A stretch of 64,000 nucleotides of DNA from Zygaena filipendulae (GCA_907165275.2 OU015665.1:1-64000), one strand, 5' to 3'; shown: positions 54,101 through 63,311, counted from the first letter of the stretch. Made by a program: numbers and translations. Notes: generated by a model from the sequence alone, not told the origin.

Positions 54101-57100
54101 CTCGGTCGGTCGGGGGCCGGCGTCGGGGCCGGGCCCGGGGCCCCGGAGGCGCACCACGGCGCCGCCGTCGCGCGCGCGGCCCAGCCCCGTGACGCAGCAG
54201 GGCGGCGCGGCGGGCGGCGCGGGCGCGCTGGCCACCAGCAGCGTGGAGCGCGGCACGGCCGAGGCGAGCACCTGCCGCATGAGCGCGCGCGGCTGGGCGC
54301 CCGGCGCGAAGCTCTGCACGATGCCGCCCGTCAGCTCCTGCAGCGCGCGCGCCCGGCTGCAGCCGCGCACCGCCGCGTACGACCCGTACAGCCTGCACAC
54401 CGCGCGGGGCACCCGTGAGCGTGGGCCGGGGCGCGGGCGGCCGGCCGCCTCCCCTGGCCCGGGCCCGGCACTCACTTGGCGTACGCCTTCTCGAGCAGCG
54501 GCAGCGTGAAGTCGTGTCGCGCGGCGGGCCGCAGCGCGAGGCACTCGCCGCGGCGCGCGGGCAGCCGGTCGTCCACCAGCACCTGCCGCCACTCGCCGAA
54601 CACCCAGAAGCGGAACCGGAAGGCGCCCGTGTAGCGCGCGCGGAACGAGTGCGGCGGCGCGGCGCGGGCCAGCAGCCGCCGCGCGCCCGCCAGCGCCAGC
54701 GCGCCCGCCGCGGCCGCCAGCGCCGCGCCGCCCGCGCCGCTGGCCGCGCCCCCGCCCGCGCCCACGAGCCACCGCCCGTGCGCGTCGCCCCCGCCCCCCC
54801 GGCCCTCGCCGCCCTCCTCCAGATCGTCCAGCTCGTCCTCGTCTGAGCACCAGTACGTGGGGCTCGCGCACAGCTCCTGGGAACGTTGAGAATCAAACAT
54901 GCGCCTGCGTCCACGTCGTAGACATACAATCGGATTCGCTAACCGGCGCGACCGATGCTGTCGAACTTTTTTTTTGTTATGTATGTTAAATTTTCATTAT
55001 ATTGTTGTAGCAGTTGATTTTCCGAATAAAATAAAATAAAAATAAAATAAAAGTCGTCGAAGGATTTTTGGTGCATCGATCATCGCCATTGCCATGCTTT
55101 TATACGCTCCCGTACATTATTTTTAAACAAAATGGCAATGATTTAATAGTACATTGTTATCCAAGGGGTGAAAGTAACTCATTTAGTGCCGAGACGGGGT
55201 TTGGCGCCCGAGCGTAGCGAGGGCGCCAATAGTTCGAGGCACTAAATAAGTTACTTTCTCCCGAGGGTAACACTGTGCTTTTCATTACGAATGCAAGGAA
55301 AGTCAAAATAAAAATAGGAATTAGCTAAAGAAAAAATGAGTGAAGATCGGATAGTCGCTTGACACTTTCCCACCTATTTCTTTTTCTTTGGCCGGCTAGC
55401 TATTCAGCCAGTATTTTTTATTTACATTGTGGCGACCTAAAAAAAATATTTTCTTTAATTATTAAGTATTAATTAAAGGAAATAAAAAAATATAAATAGG
55501 AATTAGCTTAAGAAAAAGTGAGTGAATTTTATTTTAATTAATACCTACTTAAACTTTACGTTATTTCAATTTTACATCGCGCTGGCTGTATAGAAAGTTG
55601 AAACATGGTTCAATAGAAATGTGAAAATAGACCTAGTTTTTTTTTAATAATTTGACAGTTGTCAGTTGAAAGCGATTCTCCCTAGGGCTGAAAAGGGTTA
55701 CTTTCAACCCGCTTCTCAGGCAACTTCAGACCTACTTTCCGAGTATGAGTAATGAAAAATTATATATCAATTCATAATGCCCATGTTGCCTGATAACAAA
55801 ACAATAAATAAAATAAAATAAAATAAAATAATAATTGGTTTAGAAGAAAATTTCCATTTACTTTTAATTTCAGACAATTATGGTTATTTTTAAAAAAATA
55901 CAATGATAAGTAAATTTATAAATTAAATTTGATTTGAATGATTTTAATTGTATTTGTAAAATTATTGATTTGTAATATTTAAAATAAAAAATAAAATTGT
56001 AAAAAATAAAAAATAAAATGTAAAATATAAATGGTAAAAATAAAGTTGGCATGCATGAACCCCTCATGTGAGGGTGAAGGCCTCCTCCAGAGAATTCCAG
56101 TAGTCTCGGTTTTTGGCTTCTGTCATCCAGTTTTTTCCTGCAACTTGTATGATATCGTCTGCCCATCTAGTTACAGGTCTCCCTCTTCTCCGAGTGCCTA
56201 TAGGACCCGGCCATGACGTCATTCGAATTGTCCATCGATCGTCGTTCATTCTCGCAACGTGTCCTGCCCATCTCCATTTTAACTTGAGAGCGTAGGTGAG
56301 AGCGTCTTTTACTCCCGTCTTTTGCCTGATGGTAGTGTGACGAATTTTTTGACGTTTCCTGATTTTTGTAACACTTCTCTCCATACTTCGTTGGCAGGAC
56401 GTTATTTTATTTTTTACTCTTTTGGTGAACTTCCACGTTTGACAGGCGTAGGTTAACGAAGGTAAAAGACATGAGTCCAGGCAGGACTAGAAATTAACCT
56501 AAGCAAAACAAAACTCATGACAAATGCCGCACGAAACTCTATATGTCTCGAGAATACACCAGTCGAGTACGTTAAGAGCTATATCTACCTAGGGAAACAA
56601 ATTTCCTTCCAAAACCAAAACAATGATGCAGAGGTTGATAGAAGAATAACAACGACTTGGAAAAAGTTTTGGAGCCTAAAAGAAATTCTAAAAGGTCAAA
56701 TGCCGATGAAAAAAAATCAAGAGCAAAGTCATAAATATTTAATTAATTAAAACTAACGTTTTACTCGGTAAGTGCACCCAATAAACCCAATAAATTGAAA
56801 AAAAAAAAAATGCGGAGTGAATTGCTCGAGCTATGTGCTATCCTGATAATGTTATTTGAGGCTACATGTATCTTCCTATTATGTACCTATCATTGGCAAT
56901 TTTGTTTTATTTACATAGGTACATATTATATAAATAATAAAGTAAAATAAAATAAATTAAAAAATGTATATATAAAATTTTAATTGTGCTGCTGGTCTTC
57001 CTAATAAATAAATAAATACACCGATATTAGCGGTTAATTTATAATACGATAGTTTTTCGACCATTCGGAATCAAAAATCATCAATCAATATGCTTCACGC

Positions 57101-60100
57101 GTTGATGTCTTTAGTATGGAATAATAAAACCGCAACCGCGCACAACGACACGGGGTGCGACCTCAGACGAAATAAAGAAAAAAAAAAATAGAATATAATC
57201 TCTACATACGTATTCAGTATGACAGTCATCCATAGTCTCTACCTACCCCTCCGGGAGGCGGACGACATGAGTGTGAATGTATAATATACTTATGTAGGTA
57301 TAGGTAATACTTGGTTCGTTACGTTAAAGAAACTTACCGAAGTACCTAACTGATTTACACGTGATAATTGTACAATGGGATAAAAAAATGAGTTGTGGCT
57401 TTGCCGGTTGACATTGTCGGCCCGGAGTCCAGAACCCGCGCGGCCCGAGGCCACGGGCCACGCTGCGCTCACGAACCTTCTACTGTTAGTGTCGTCGTGT
57501 GACCGTGTTACATATCTACGTGTAGTGTACACTTGAAGGTACAGTCCGCTGCAGAAATATGTAAACACTAGACAGTAGACAGTCATTGAATCTTATTGTA
57601 GTAGTAGATAATAAACAAAGAATACAAAATATTACTATCCTACCTACTAATATTATAAATGTGAAAGTGTGGATGGATGTTTGGATGGTTAGGTGTTCGG
57701 ATGTTTGTTACTCAATCACGCAAAAACGGCTGAACGGATTTGGATGAAATTTAGCATGCTTGTTGTCAGGGGTACAGAGAAGGACATAGGGTACTTTTTA
57801 TCCCGGAACTCCCGCGGGAACTCCGAAATTATCGCGGTTGAAACCGCAGGGCACAGCTAGTAATCTATAATCCTTACTAATATTCTAAATGTGAAAGTGG
57901 GTTTGTTTGTTACGCTTTCACGCCTTAACGGTTCAACCGATCATCATGAAATTTTGCATCCACATTGTCAGGGGTACAGGGAAGGACATATGGTACTTTT
58001 TAAACGGGAACAGCTAGTAATATTATAAAGAGGTAAAGTTTGTGAGTTTGTAGGGGGTAATCTCTGGATCTACTGAAAAGATTTTTAATTTTACCAATAG
58101 AATGCTGCAGTGTTTCTGAATGTCATAGGCTACTTTTTATACTGGAACTCCCTTGAGAACTCCGAAATTACCGTGAGAGAAACCGCGGGCACAGCTAGTA
58201 TGTAATAAAGTGTGACACAATCGTGTATAATATATTGCTGCGGCTACCTGTACATACAGCGGCACCACCTCCCCCGAGCCATAGAGCTCATAATATCGTT
58301 GCGCTTTGCATTTTTTATAATTCGTTAGTTCACGAGCGACGTTCGCTGCATGATTATTCAGTATTTGCGAGCGTTCACGTGCTATTTAGGCTATGTTTGA
58401 GCGGCGCGCGGCGGAGTGCTGACGGCGGAGTGCTGAGTGGAAACGCCACGCTCGTCCCTGACCGAGACGAGGAGCTCTCGTCGCGCACGGCTGGCCCTGC
58501 GGCTGTGGCCGAGGCCGTGCGGTGAACGCCCGCTGCGGGCCGCGGGCCGCGGGCTGCGGCTGTGTGCTCCAGCTACGTACGAGTACCTACCGCGCGCTGG
58601 CGCTGGCGCTGTGTCGTTGCGCGACCAACCGACGCCGCGCGCCGCTCATTTTCACTTTCTTAGATAACGATACGTAACGCGATCACATTAAGTACTCACA
58701 CACGTAACATGTCCATTGTCCACTTGTTTCGCCGCAGATCATCATCACTCACTAGCTCGAGAGCTAATGCGGAATACTCACCACTATATTTGGGTAACGG
58801 CAGAGTGCAGGGCGACCGTTTAATTCAATACTAGTCTATCCCCCAAGGTTTCACGCGAGTTATTTTCTGAGTTCCCTTGGGAATTCATGGATAAAAGTCC
58901 CCTTTGTCACTCAGGAGCATCGTAGCTTCTTATGAGTGAAGAATTTTAAAAATCAGTTAAGTAACTTTTGCATTTATCCATAACAAACCAACATACAAAA
59001 AATAAAATCTTTTCTTTTTATACTTAATACTAGCTGTTCCCCGCGGTTTCATTCGTGATGAGTAGGGAGTTCCCGCAGGAATTCCGAGATAAGAAGTACT
59101 GTATATTTATTTATTTGGGAAACAAACGGTACAACATAAGTAAAAATATAACAAAATATAAAAAGTTTCTTACACCTTAAAGTTTCCACACATAGGAAAA
59201 AGATATATAAAAAAAAAATTACTAACGCACTCGAAATTCCACGAGAGGTGGTACATGCAGTTCATTAAAGTTGTACAAATAATAACTAGTAAACAATATA
59301 GATAGTTAAATTCAGATAAGATTACATAGGTACACACTTGCAGGTAGGTATATAAAATGGCGGGTAAGTTGATGCGGGTGTCAAAAGAAAATCGTGTAAA
59401 AAGGGGACCCCATTCTTCTGAGGGGACCCCTGTCAACGACCCCTGTCAATGCCAAATTTCGTGATGATCGGTTGAGCTTACGCATTTATAATATTAGTAA
59501 GCATTAGTAGGGAATTAGTAGGGATTAGTCTAGAAAATTGTGCGACCCCAACGCCCTAGTGACCGCAGGTGGTCGAAGATAGCTCAGTACAGTTTTTTTA
59601 CAGCGATGATAGCTCAGTGGTTGGTGCGTTCGGATTAAACACCGCAAGGTGTAGATTCAAACCCTAACAATGAGCTTGAGCTGTCGGTGAAGGAAAACAT
59701 CGTGAGGAAACCATAGCATGGTGGTAGGGCGCTCTCTAGTGCCCGGCTGGCTAGCTACCACCTTCAAGTTGCAAACCTGTCGCCGAGCACCTAACGGTGT
59801 GTTCCGGCAGCCCCACTTGAAAGCCAGTTCCCATCCCCATTCCAGGTCGGCAACGCACCTGCATGCCTTCTGGTGTTGCAGATGTCCATGGGCGGCGGTA
59901 ATCACTTACCATCAGGTGTACCACTTGCCCGTTTGCCCCCTATGACATAAAAAAAAAAAAAAAAAAAAGACAGAGCGGCCAACAGCGTAGTGGGGCGGGC
60001 GGTTGTGTGGTTGTGCGGTTCTGTGGTTGTGTGTGGTTGTGTGTGGTTGTGTGTGGTTGTGTGGTTGTGCGGTCGCTGCGACTCACGTGCGGGCGCAGCC

Positions 60101-61708
60101 ACTGCAGCTGGTCGTGCAGCCGCCGGTCGCCCAGCGCGGCGTCGCACGGGAACTGCGCGTCCTCCCACAGCGGCGCGCCGCCCCAGCGCCCGCGCCCGCG
60201 CCGCCGCCCGCCCCCGCACCCGCCCCCGCACCCGCACCCGCCGCCATCCTCACACCGACTGTCGCAGCACCTACAGCATTATACAATTATAGTAATTCAG
60301 ATTCCGCGACGCGACGCGCGACGACGCGACGGCCGGTAGGCAGTAATATCCCCCACGACCCCACGACGCGACCCCGCGACCCCACGACCCGTACCGGGCC
60401 GGCCCGTTTTCTCGCTGGTTACTTACAATACAATATGCCGACCCACGTTCGCGGAAGGAACGGAACAAACCTGGAGCCGCCGGAGCGTGGGTCGTCGCGC
60501 CACGCGCCGGCGCCGGCGCCGCCGCTCCCGGCCCCGCCCGCACCCCCGCCGTCTGCACGAAATGCCGAAGGTTCATAAAGAGTCAAGTAATATGAGAGTC
60601 AAAAACAATAGAGAAGTGAGAATTATCGCAGGTGAAACCGCGGGGAACAGCTAGTATTTAATAAATATATCTCCCTTTTTATCATGTTATCAAATTTCGA
60701 ATGTTTGTAAATCCCTATATGTTACAAGTATAAAGTATTCTGTAATAAAACCGATGACTATTTTGGATACCTACTGTTTCCATCGATACTCAGACCAAAT
60801 AAAAACTAAAGACGGAACGCGTAGAACAAACAAGTGAAGCCAGGTAAAAGACACCATCGCCGTGCACGTACACAGAAACACACACACACACTTACAAGAA
60901 AAAGACACCATAAATCCTAAGTAAACTTTGCAAATCTACATAGGTATAAAAAATTAGCATAGGTAAGTAATGAAACGTATTACGTACAGAATAACGGCAA
61001 TGTAGTAGTGTTATAAAAGGCAATCCAGCGCAGCTTTGTGCGCTAGATTGCTTTTTCTTTTGCTTTTTTAATATCATACATTAGTTATATTGTGGACGAG
61101 CTGCAAGTAGCAGGGACGGTGAAGGGAGATCGAAAGTGCTGATGGGTTCCCGGGTACCTACTTAGTGATTCTCACTACGGTGCTTCTCATCTGTCAAGGG
61201 ACGGTGTGCGGTGCAGCCGAGTGCGGGGTGTGCGGGGTGTGCGGGGTGTGCGGGTGGTGCGGGTGGTGCGGGGGTGCGCGGGTGAGGGAGCGCTAAAACG
61301 ATTATTACATTTTGCAATTTCAGAGCACCAATTTAGGGCGCTAAATCGGATACAATTTAGGGTCGGTGAGTGAGAGAGAGAGCGAGTGATCACATTACAT
61401 GAAAATGTACCCTACAACAGTCGATTTAGGGTGCAATCTAGTGTAGTGTGATTACTCGCTCTCTCTCTCTCACTCACCGACCCTAAATTGTATCCGATTC
61501 AGAGCACTAAATTGGTGCCCTGAAATTGCAAGGTGTAATAAGCGCTTAAGCGCTTAAGCGCTTGTCCCATGCCACAACTAATAATAAAATAATACCAACT
61601 GGCGTGCGCGTGCCCGTTGCCCTTGTAGAGCGCGGCGGGCGGCGGCGGCGGCGGCGGCGGCGGCGGGGGCGGGGGCGCGGCGCCGCGCGTGCGCATGAAC
61701 TTCTTCAT
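51138..61708 (-). CDS. Catalytically dead calpain, calpain C-like (gene span, 10 exons)
   Basis: Ten exons join in frame to 715 codons plus stop. Order: Pro/Gly-rich N-terminus, LWEDAQFP start motif, CysPc fold (FRFRFWVFGEW, LLEKAYAK, ALQELTGG), domain III/C2-like (GLSAGG, NPAFGLSV), and a penta-EF-hand region ending MILMTIYS. The catalytic sites are gone: the GDCWF position reads GGAAL (Cys to Ala), GHAYSVTG reads APPCCVTG (no His) and RNPWG reads RGPGP (no Asn). EF-hand loops lack acidic ligands. Drosophila calpain C is likewise inactive, hence the symbol; orthology is inferred. It may act as a scaffold or a brake on active calpains. Exons 3-10 are well supported; the first two rest on phase and splice signals. 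Confidence 0.82.
51262..51317 (-). CDS. CalpC exon 9: end of the penta-EF-hand domain
   Basis: 56 bases; the acceptor is TTTCAG|AGCGCT (phase 1) and the donor GAG|GTGCGC. It encodes RYRHLDARMKWNPVSLEE, highly typical of calpains. Confidence 0.85.
51393..51813 (-). CDS. CalpC exon 8: penta-EF-hand domain without calcium ligands
   Basis: 421 bases; the acceptor is TCGCAG|AGCTCG and the donor CACG|GTAACA. The helices of the EF-hands can be followed (GGALVALRDAALRGRLAAREL, SSYRLRGLLRGAGVAASN, SLDDFLLALATLHLAH), but the loops have lost the D-x-D-x-D pattern. Strongly GC-biased. Confidence 0.82.
51908..51974 (-). CDS. CalpC exon 7: linker between domain III and the EF-hands
   Basis: 67 bases; the acceptor is TTGCAG|GGAGGT and the donor CCG|GTGAGC. 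It encodes WEVNEDNVIHGPTFTDFYDD, with ordinary base composition. Confidence 0.78.
52046..52549 (-). CDS. CalpC exon 6: domain III (C2-like)
   Basis: 504 bases, phase 2 at both ends; the acceptor is GTCGGCAG|GATG. It reads (W)MPFEEFCAQFSSLELVHVG, then RWRRGLSAGG, NPAFGLSV, and VATFFTLPAGRYTVVPYT, the domain III strands of calpain. Confidence 0.88.
52620..52743 (-). mobile_element. 5'-truncated LINE tail in CalpC intron 5
   Basis: The last 100 bases and AAAATAAAATAAAT tail match the 3' end of the LINE in Mtp intron 6 (ACCTTACGGCTA, ACGACAGCCGTTCACGGAAT). It lies about 70 bases upstream of the exon 6 acceptor. Confidence 0.75.
52744..53168. mobile_element. Foldback element with long inverted arms (GGAAGTCGGTT family)
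   Basis: Left and right arms start with the same AAACAAAATTTTAACAAAA and continue through AAACCGACTTCCAAAAACAC for about 100-180 bases of near-perfect inverted repeat. The centre holds GTCGACTTAGCCCATCTTCC. A partial copy lies at 62250-62610. Confidence 0.75.
53169..54018 (+). repeat. GGAAGTCGGTT repeat family, copy 2, with internal 273-bp tandem duplication
   Basis: Shares long stretches with 40490-41110. TTGCTTTCCGAAAGCAAA occurs at 53461 and 53734, a 273-bp tandem duplication. It ends CCTCCTTTTTGGAAGTCGGTT. No intact gene; class not recognised. Confidence 0.7.
54096..54392 (-). CDS. CalpC exon 5: second half of the protease fold, His and Asn lost
   Basis: 297 bases, phase 2; the acceptor is GTGCAG|GCTGTA and the donor TTCTG|GTGAGT. 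It encodes LYGSYAAVRG and ALQELTGGIVQSF, then APPCCVTGLGR where active calpains have GHAYSVTG, and VVRLRGPGP where they have IRNPWG. It ends TEF(W). Confidence 0.87.
54476..54876 (-). CDS. CalpC exon 4: first half of the protease fold, Cys lost
   Basis: 401 bases; the acceptor is TTCCCAG|GAGCTG and the donor GCCAA|GTGAGT. It begins ELCASPTYWCSDEDELDDLEE, keeps FRFRFWVFGEWRQVLVDDRL and LLEKAYA(K), but the catalytic Cys segment is replaced by an Ala/Gly run. Confidence 0.87.
54985..55050 (+). mobile_element. LINE 3' tail fragment in CalpC intron 3
   Basis: GTTGTAGCAGTTGATTTTCC followed by GAATAAAATAAAATAAAA, the same tail as the LINE ending at 38718. Only about 65 bases remain. Confidence 0.7.
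55158..55271. repeat. Imperfect inverted repeat
   Basis: TGTTATCC...GTGAAAGTAACTCATTTAGTGCC on the left pairs with GGCACTAAATAAGTTACTTTC...GGGTAACA on the right, with GGCGCCC...GGGCGCC inside. It is probably the core of a foldback transposon. Confidence 0.6.
55272..55860. other. CalpC intron 3 sequence
   Basis: AT-rich with two related phrases AGGAATTAGCTAAAGAAAAA (55317 and 55498). No gene recognised. Confidence 0.4.
55870..56473 (-). mobile_element. RTE-like LINE 3' portion (twin-primed copy)
   Basis: A minus-strand frame from about 56473 down to 56064 encodes LLPSLTYACQTWKFTKRV and KWRWAGHVARM, GRPVTRWADDI, WNSLEEAFT, the typical RTE C-terminus, followed by an AT-rich 3' region. Confidence 0.75.
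56474..56709 (+). mobile_element. Inverted RT segment of the same RTE-like LINE
   Basis: The plus strand encodes GLEINLSKTKLMTN, EYVKSYIYLGKQISF, KFWSLKEILKGQMPMK, the RT segment that normally lies just upstream of LLPSLTYACQ. Its orientation is opposite to the adjoining 3' portion, as in 5' inversion by twin priming. Confidence 0.75.
56710..57637. other. CalpC intron 3 sequence
   Basis: AT-rich with short A-runs. No gene or clear repeat recognised. Confidence 0.4.
57638..57860 (+). mobile_element. Helitron-like element, 223 bp
   Basis: Starts A|TCCTACCTACTAATATTATA and ends CACAGCTAG|T, with the phrase ACGCAAAAACGGCTGAACGG inside and a GCGGTTGAAACCGC hairpin just before the end. These are the termini of non-autonomous Helitrons common in Lepidoptera. 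Confidence 0.7.
57871..58017 (+). mobile_element. Helitron-like element, 147 bp
   Basis: Starts A|TCCTTACTAATATTCTAAATG and ends AACAGCTAG|T. It is an internally deleted relative lying 10 bases after the first. Confidence 0.65.
58018..58198 (+). mobile_element. Helitron-like element, third in a row
   Basis: Begins TAATATTATAAAGAGG and ends GCGGGCACAGCTAG|T directly after the previous copy; the internal text is diverged. Confidence 0.6.
58199..58820. other. CalpC intron 3 sequence with GC-rich patch
   Basis: 58390-58660 is CG-rich with GGCGGAGTGCTGA duplicated (58409-58436). No domain in any frame. Confidence 0.35.
58826..59110 (-). mobile_element. Two Helitron-like 3' end fragments, minus strand
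   Basis: ACTAG...TTTCACGCGAG at 58831 and ACTAGCTGTTCCCCGCGG at 59029, each followed by the inverted version of the GGGAACTCCGAAAT phrase. Confidence 0.5.
59111..59600. other. CalpC intron 3 sequence
   Basis: AT-rich; another Helitron-like start in minus orientation near 59470-59510 (CGCATTTATAATATTAGTAAG). No gene. Confidence 0.4.
59601..59968 (+). mobile_element. tRNA-derived SINE with poly(A)
   Basis: Has a pol III box A-like TAGCTCAGTGGTTGG (59610-59624) and box B-like GTAGATTCAAACCC (59651-59664), then a body with GTAATCACTTACCATCAGGTG and a 20-base A-run. This is a typical lepidopteran tRNA-derived SINE. Confidence 0.8.
59995..60075. repeat. GTGTGGTT minisatellite next to the CalpC exon 3 donor
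   Basis: Eight-base units GTTGTGTG/GTGTGGTT repeated about nine times, ending 11 bases from the splice donor at 60086. Confidence 0.75.
60087..60270 (-). CDS. CalpC exon 3: Gly/Cys/Arg-rich stretch and LWEDAQFP calpain start motif
   Basis: 184 bases; the donor is CAC|GTGAGT. It encodes GAPLWEDAQFPCDAALG and LQWLRPH, the conserved segment before the protease core (LxEDxxFP ... WxRP). The acceptor TGTAG|GTGC gives phase 2 and is weaker. Confidence 0.75.
60471..60552 (-). CDS. CalpC exon 2 (proposed): Gly-rich N-terminal segment
   Basis: 82 bases; the acceptor is GTGCAG|ACGGCG and the donor CCAG|GTTTGT. It encodes a Gly/Ala-rich run ending WRDDPRSGGS(R). It is proposed because both splice signals and phase fit exons 1 and 3; there is no family-specific motif. 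Confidence 0.5.
60600..60654 (+). mobile_element. Helitron-like 3' end fragment in CalpC intron 2/1 region
   Basis: GAATTATCGCAGGTGAAACC followed by GCGGGGAACAGCTAG|T. Confidence 0.5.
60655..61195. other. CalpC intron 1 sequence
   Basis: AT-rich, with a short (CA)n tract near 60875 and a GCAATCCAGCGCA...GCGCTAGATTGC hairpin at 61020-61052. No gene. Confidence 0.4.
61205..61283. repeat. GTGCGGGGT minisatellite
   Basis: Tandem GTGCGGGGT/GTGCGGGTG units, about seven copies. Confidence 0.7.
61301..61540. mobile_element. 240-bp foldback MITE in CalpC intron 1
   Basis: Arms of about 100 bases (left ATTATTACATTTTGCAATTT..., right ...AAATTGCAAGGTGTAATA) pair through GGATACAATTTAGGGTCGGTG and the (GA)n/(CT)n tract, with a 30-base centre. 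No coding capacity. Confidence 0.8.
61600..61708 (-). CDS. CalpC exon 1 (proposed): start codon and polyproline stretch
   Basis: 109 bases from ATG at 61706-61708: MKKFMRTRGAAP, a run of 13 prolines coded by a CCG/CCC tract, then AALYKGNGHAHA. The donor CCA|GTTGGT is weak but gives phase 1, which fits exon 2. With it the ten exons sum to an exact multiple of three. Confidence 0.45.
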
Positions 61709-61930
61709 GCCGCCCCGCGCCCCGCGCCTCGCGCCGCCGACACGCGAGCTATCTGCGAAATATTACAATGCGACTACAATAACACGCCCACACTATCCAA
61801 TTAAAAGTTCTGTAAGCACGTGCAATGTGCATGTGTTCTGTAAAATTACCGTGATCGGGGTCGAGAGGCGAGCGTCCACGGAGCGGAGCGAAGAAATCCT
61901 ATGATGCTACAAACAAAATCGGTGTTGAAC
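61709..61930. other. Region upstream of CalpC
   Basis: GC-rich for the first 40 bases, then mixed; promoter expected here but none can be identified. Confidence 0.35.
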
Positions 61931-61990
61931 AAATAAAACACAAACTGAAACTAGACTTGAATAAGTCTCGTTTCAGTTTGTGTTTTATTT
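61931..61990. repeat. 60-bp near-perfect hairpin
   Basis: AAATAAAACACAAACTGAAAC pairs exactly with its reverse complement at the right end; an inner AGACTT/AAGTCT stem closes on GAAT. One mismatch pair in 28. Confidence 0.85.
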
Positions 61991-62249
61991 ATATTCGTTT
62001 GTTTCCATTGCATTGCCGGGTACGAACTGCTGTAACGTAACATGCTATGTAACATGAAAGGAGCATTTCAGAAGTGTGGACGCAGCGCGCGCGAACCGAG
62101 CATGTACATGCTCGCATCTTTTCCAGCGAGTCTGCCGAGAACCCGCGATCCCGCGTACAGACACAGACAGACGCCCGTCGTCCCGTCCACACTGGCGATG
62201 GCGCTCCGGCCTCCGCGCACTCTGCGCCGTGCGCGCTCCTTTGTGTTCG
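61991..62249. other. Intergenic region
   Basis: No gene recognised; short open frames on both strands have no domain. Confidence 0.4.
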
Positions 62250-62610
62250 GCGAAAAAATTTTAACAAAAAAATTAAAACCGACTTCCAAAAACACAAAAC
62301 TAAAAACCTAAAAATAAAAAGCTAAAAATAACAAAATACCGATTTAATCCAAAAGACAAAACCACACGTAATATTATTATTGGTTTGTGCTACCACTGAT
62401 CGGTTTGAATTCGGTGACAAGCCCACTGGTGTCTGCCCACTTGGGTTGTTCTGCTCACGAAGAGCTGGTGACGGGAGTCGACTTAGCCCATCTTCCCCCT
62501 CCATATTTGCTTGTCACCGACCTCATACCGATCCGTGGTAAAAAAAAAAAGAAAAAAACATACATACAATCGAACATAGAACCTCCTCCTTTTTGGAAGT
62601 CGGTTAAAAA
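62250..62610. mobile_element. GGAAGTCGGTT foldback family, copy 3 (rearranged)
   Basis: Left arm as at 52744 (AAATTTTAACAAAAAAATTA, ACCGACTTCCAAAAACAC), same centre (GTCGACTTAGCCCATCTTCC), then a jump to the CCTCCTTTTTGGAAGTCGGTT end. Confidence 0.75.
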
Positions 62611-62803
62611 ACCGACAAATGGTGGATCGCGGCGCGCACGAGTTGTAATGCGCGGTTCGTGCGCGCAAGGCGTCGCGTCCCCACTATGGGAGTTCTGTTA
62701 CATACATGATACATTGCCACAATGTGGACGGCAAATTAGTAACATTGCATGTTACGTTAATGCAGTCTGTACCCGGCTTTATGTTGTTGTGGTATTTTTT
62801 TTA

Positions 62804-63311
62804 TCTATGTCTATACTTATAATAAAACTGTAGAGAGGTCAATTCTGTACATTGAATATATATTCAAAATTAATATTGGAGGATGAATGGTGATCGATAC
62901 TGATGCCAAAAATGCAAACAGTAAATTTTTTGTCTGTCTGTCTGTATGTGCACGCATGGGCCGAAAACTACTGAAGGGATTTTAAACAAACTTGATACGA
63001 TTGTAGGCCATACTCCTGGGCAGGTTATAGGCTTATAACATAACGCCTCAGACGAAGCATAACGCTGAGCATAACGTTAAGACGCATAGGAGCTGAGCAG
63101 TGACGATAAATTTGAAGCAAGTCGGATGAAATGCGCTTTCGAGCTCTTATCCTCGCATACGTTTACTCAATCACGCAAAAACGGCTGAACGGATTTGGAT
63201 GAAATTTGGCATGCGCGTTGTTACGGGTACAGAGGACATTTGGTACTTTTATACCGGAATTCCCGCGGGAACTCCGAAATTACCGCGGGTAAAACCGCGG
63301 GGCACAGCTAG
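62804..63311 (+). mobile_element. Helitron-like element, about 508 bp
   Basis: Starts A|TCTATGTCTATACTTATAATA and ends GGGCACAGCTAG|T, with GCAAAAACGGCTGAACGGAT inside and a CCGCGGGTAAAACCGCGG hairpin 10 bases before the end. The 5' border is less certain. Confidence 0.6.

Noticed and set aside
56031..56295. Plus-strand frames over the RTE-like LINE fragment
   Set aside because: They are the antisense of the RTE C-terminal coding frame.
59601..59670. A tRNA gene
   Set aside because: Box A and B are present, but the cloverleaf is not complete and it continues into a SINE body with poly(A).
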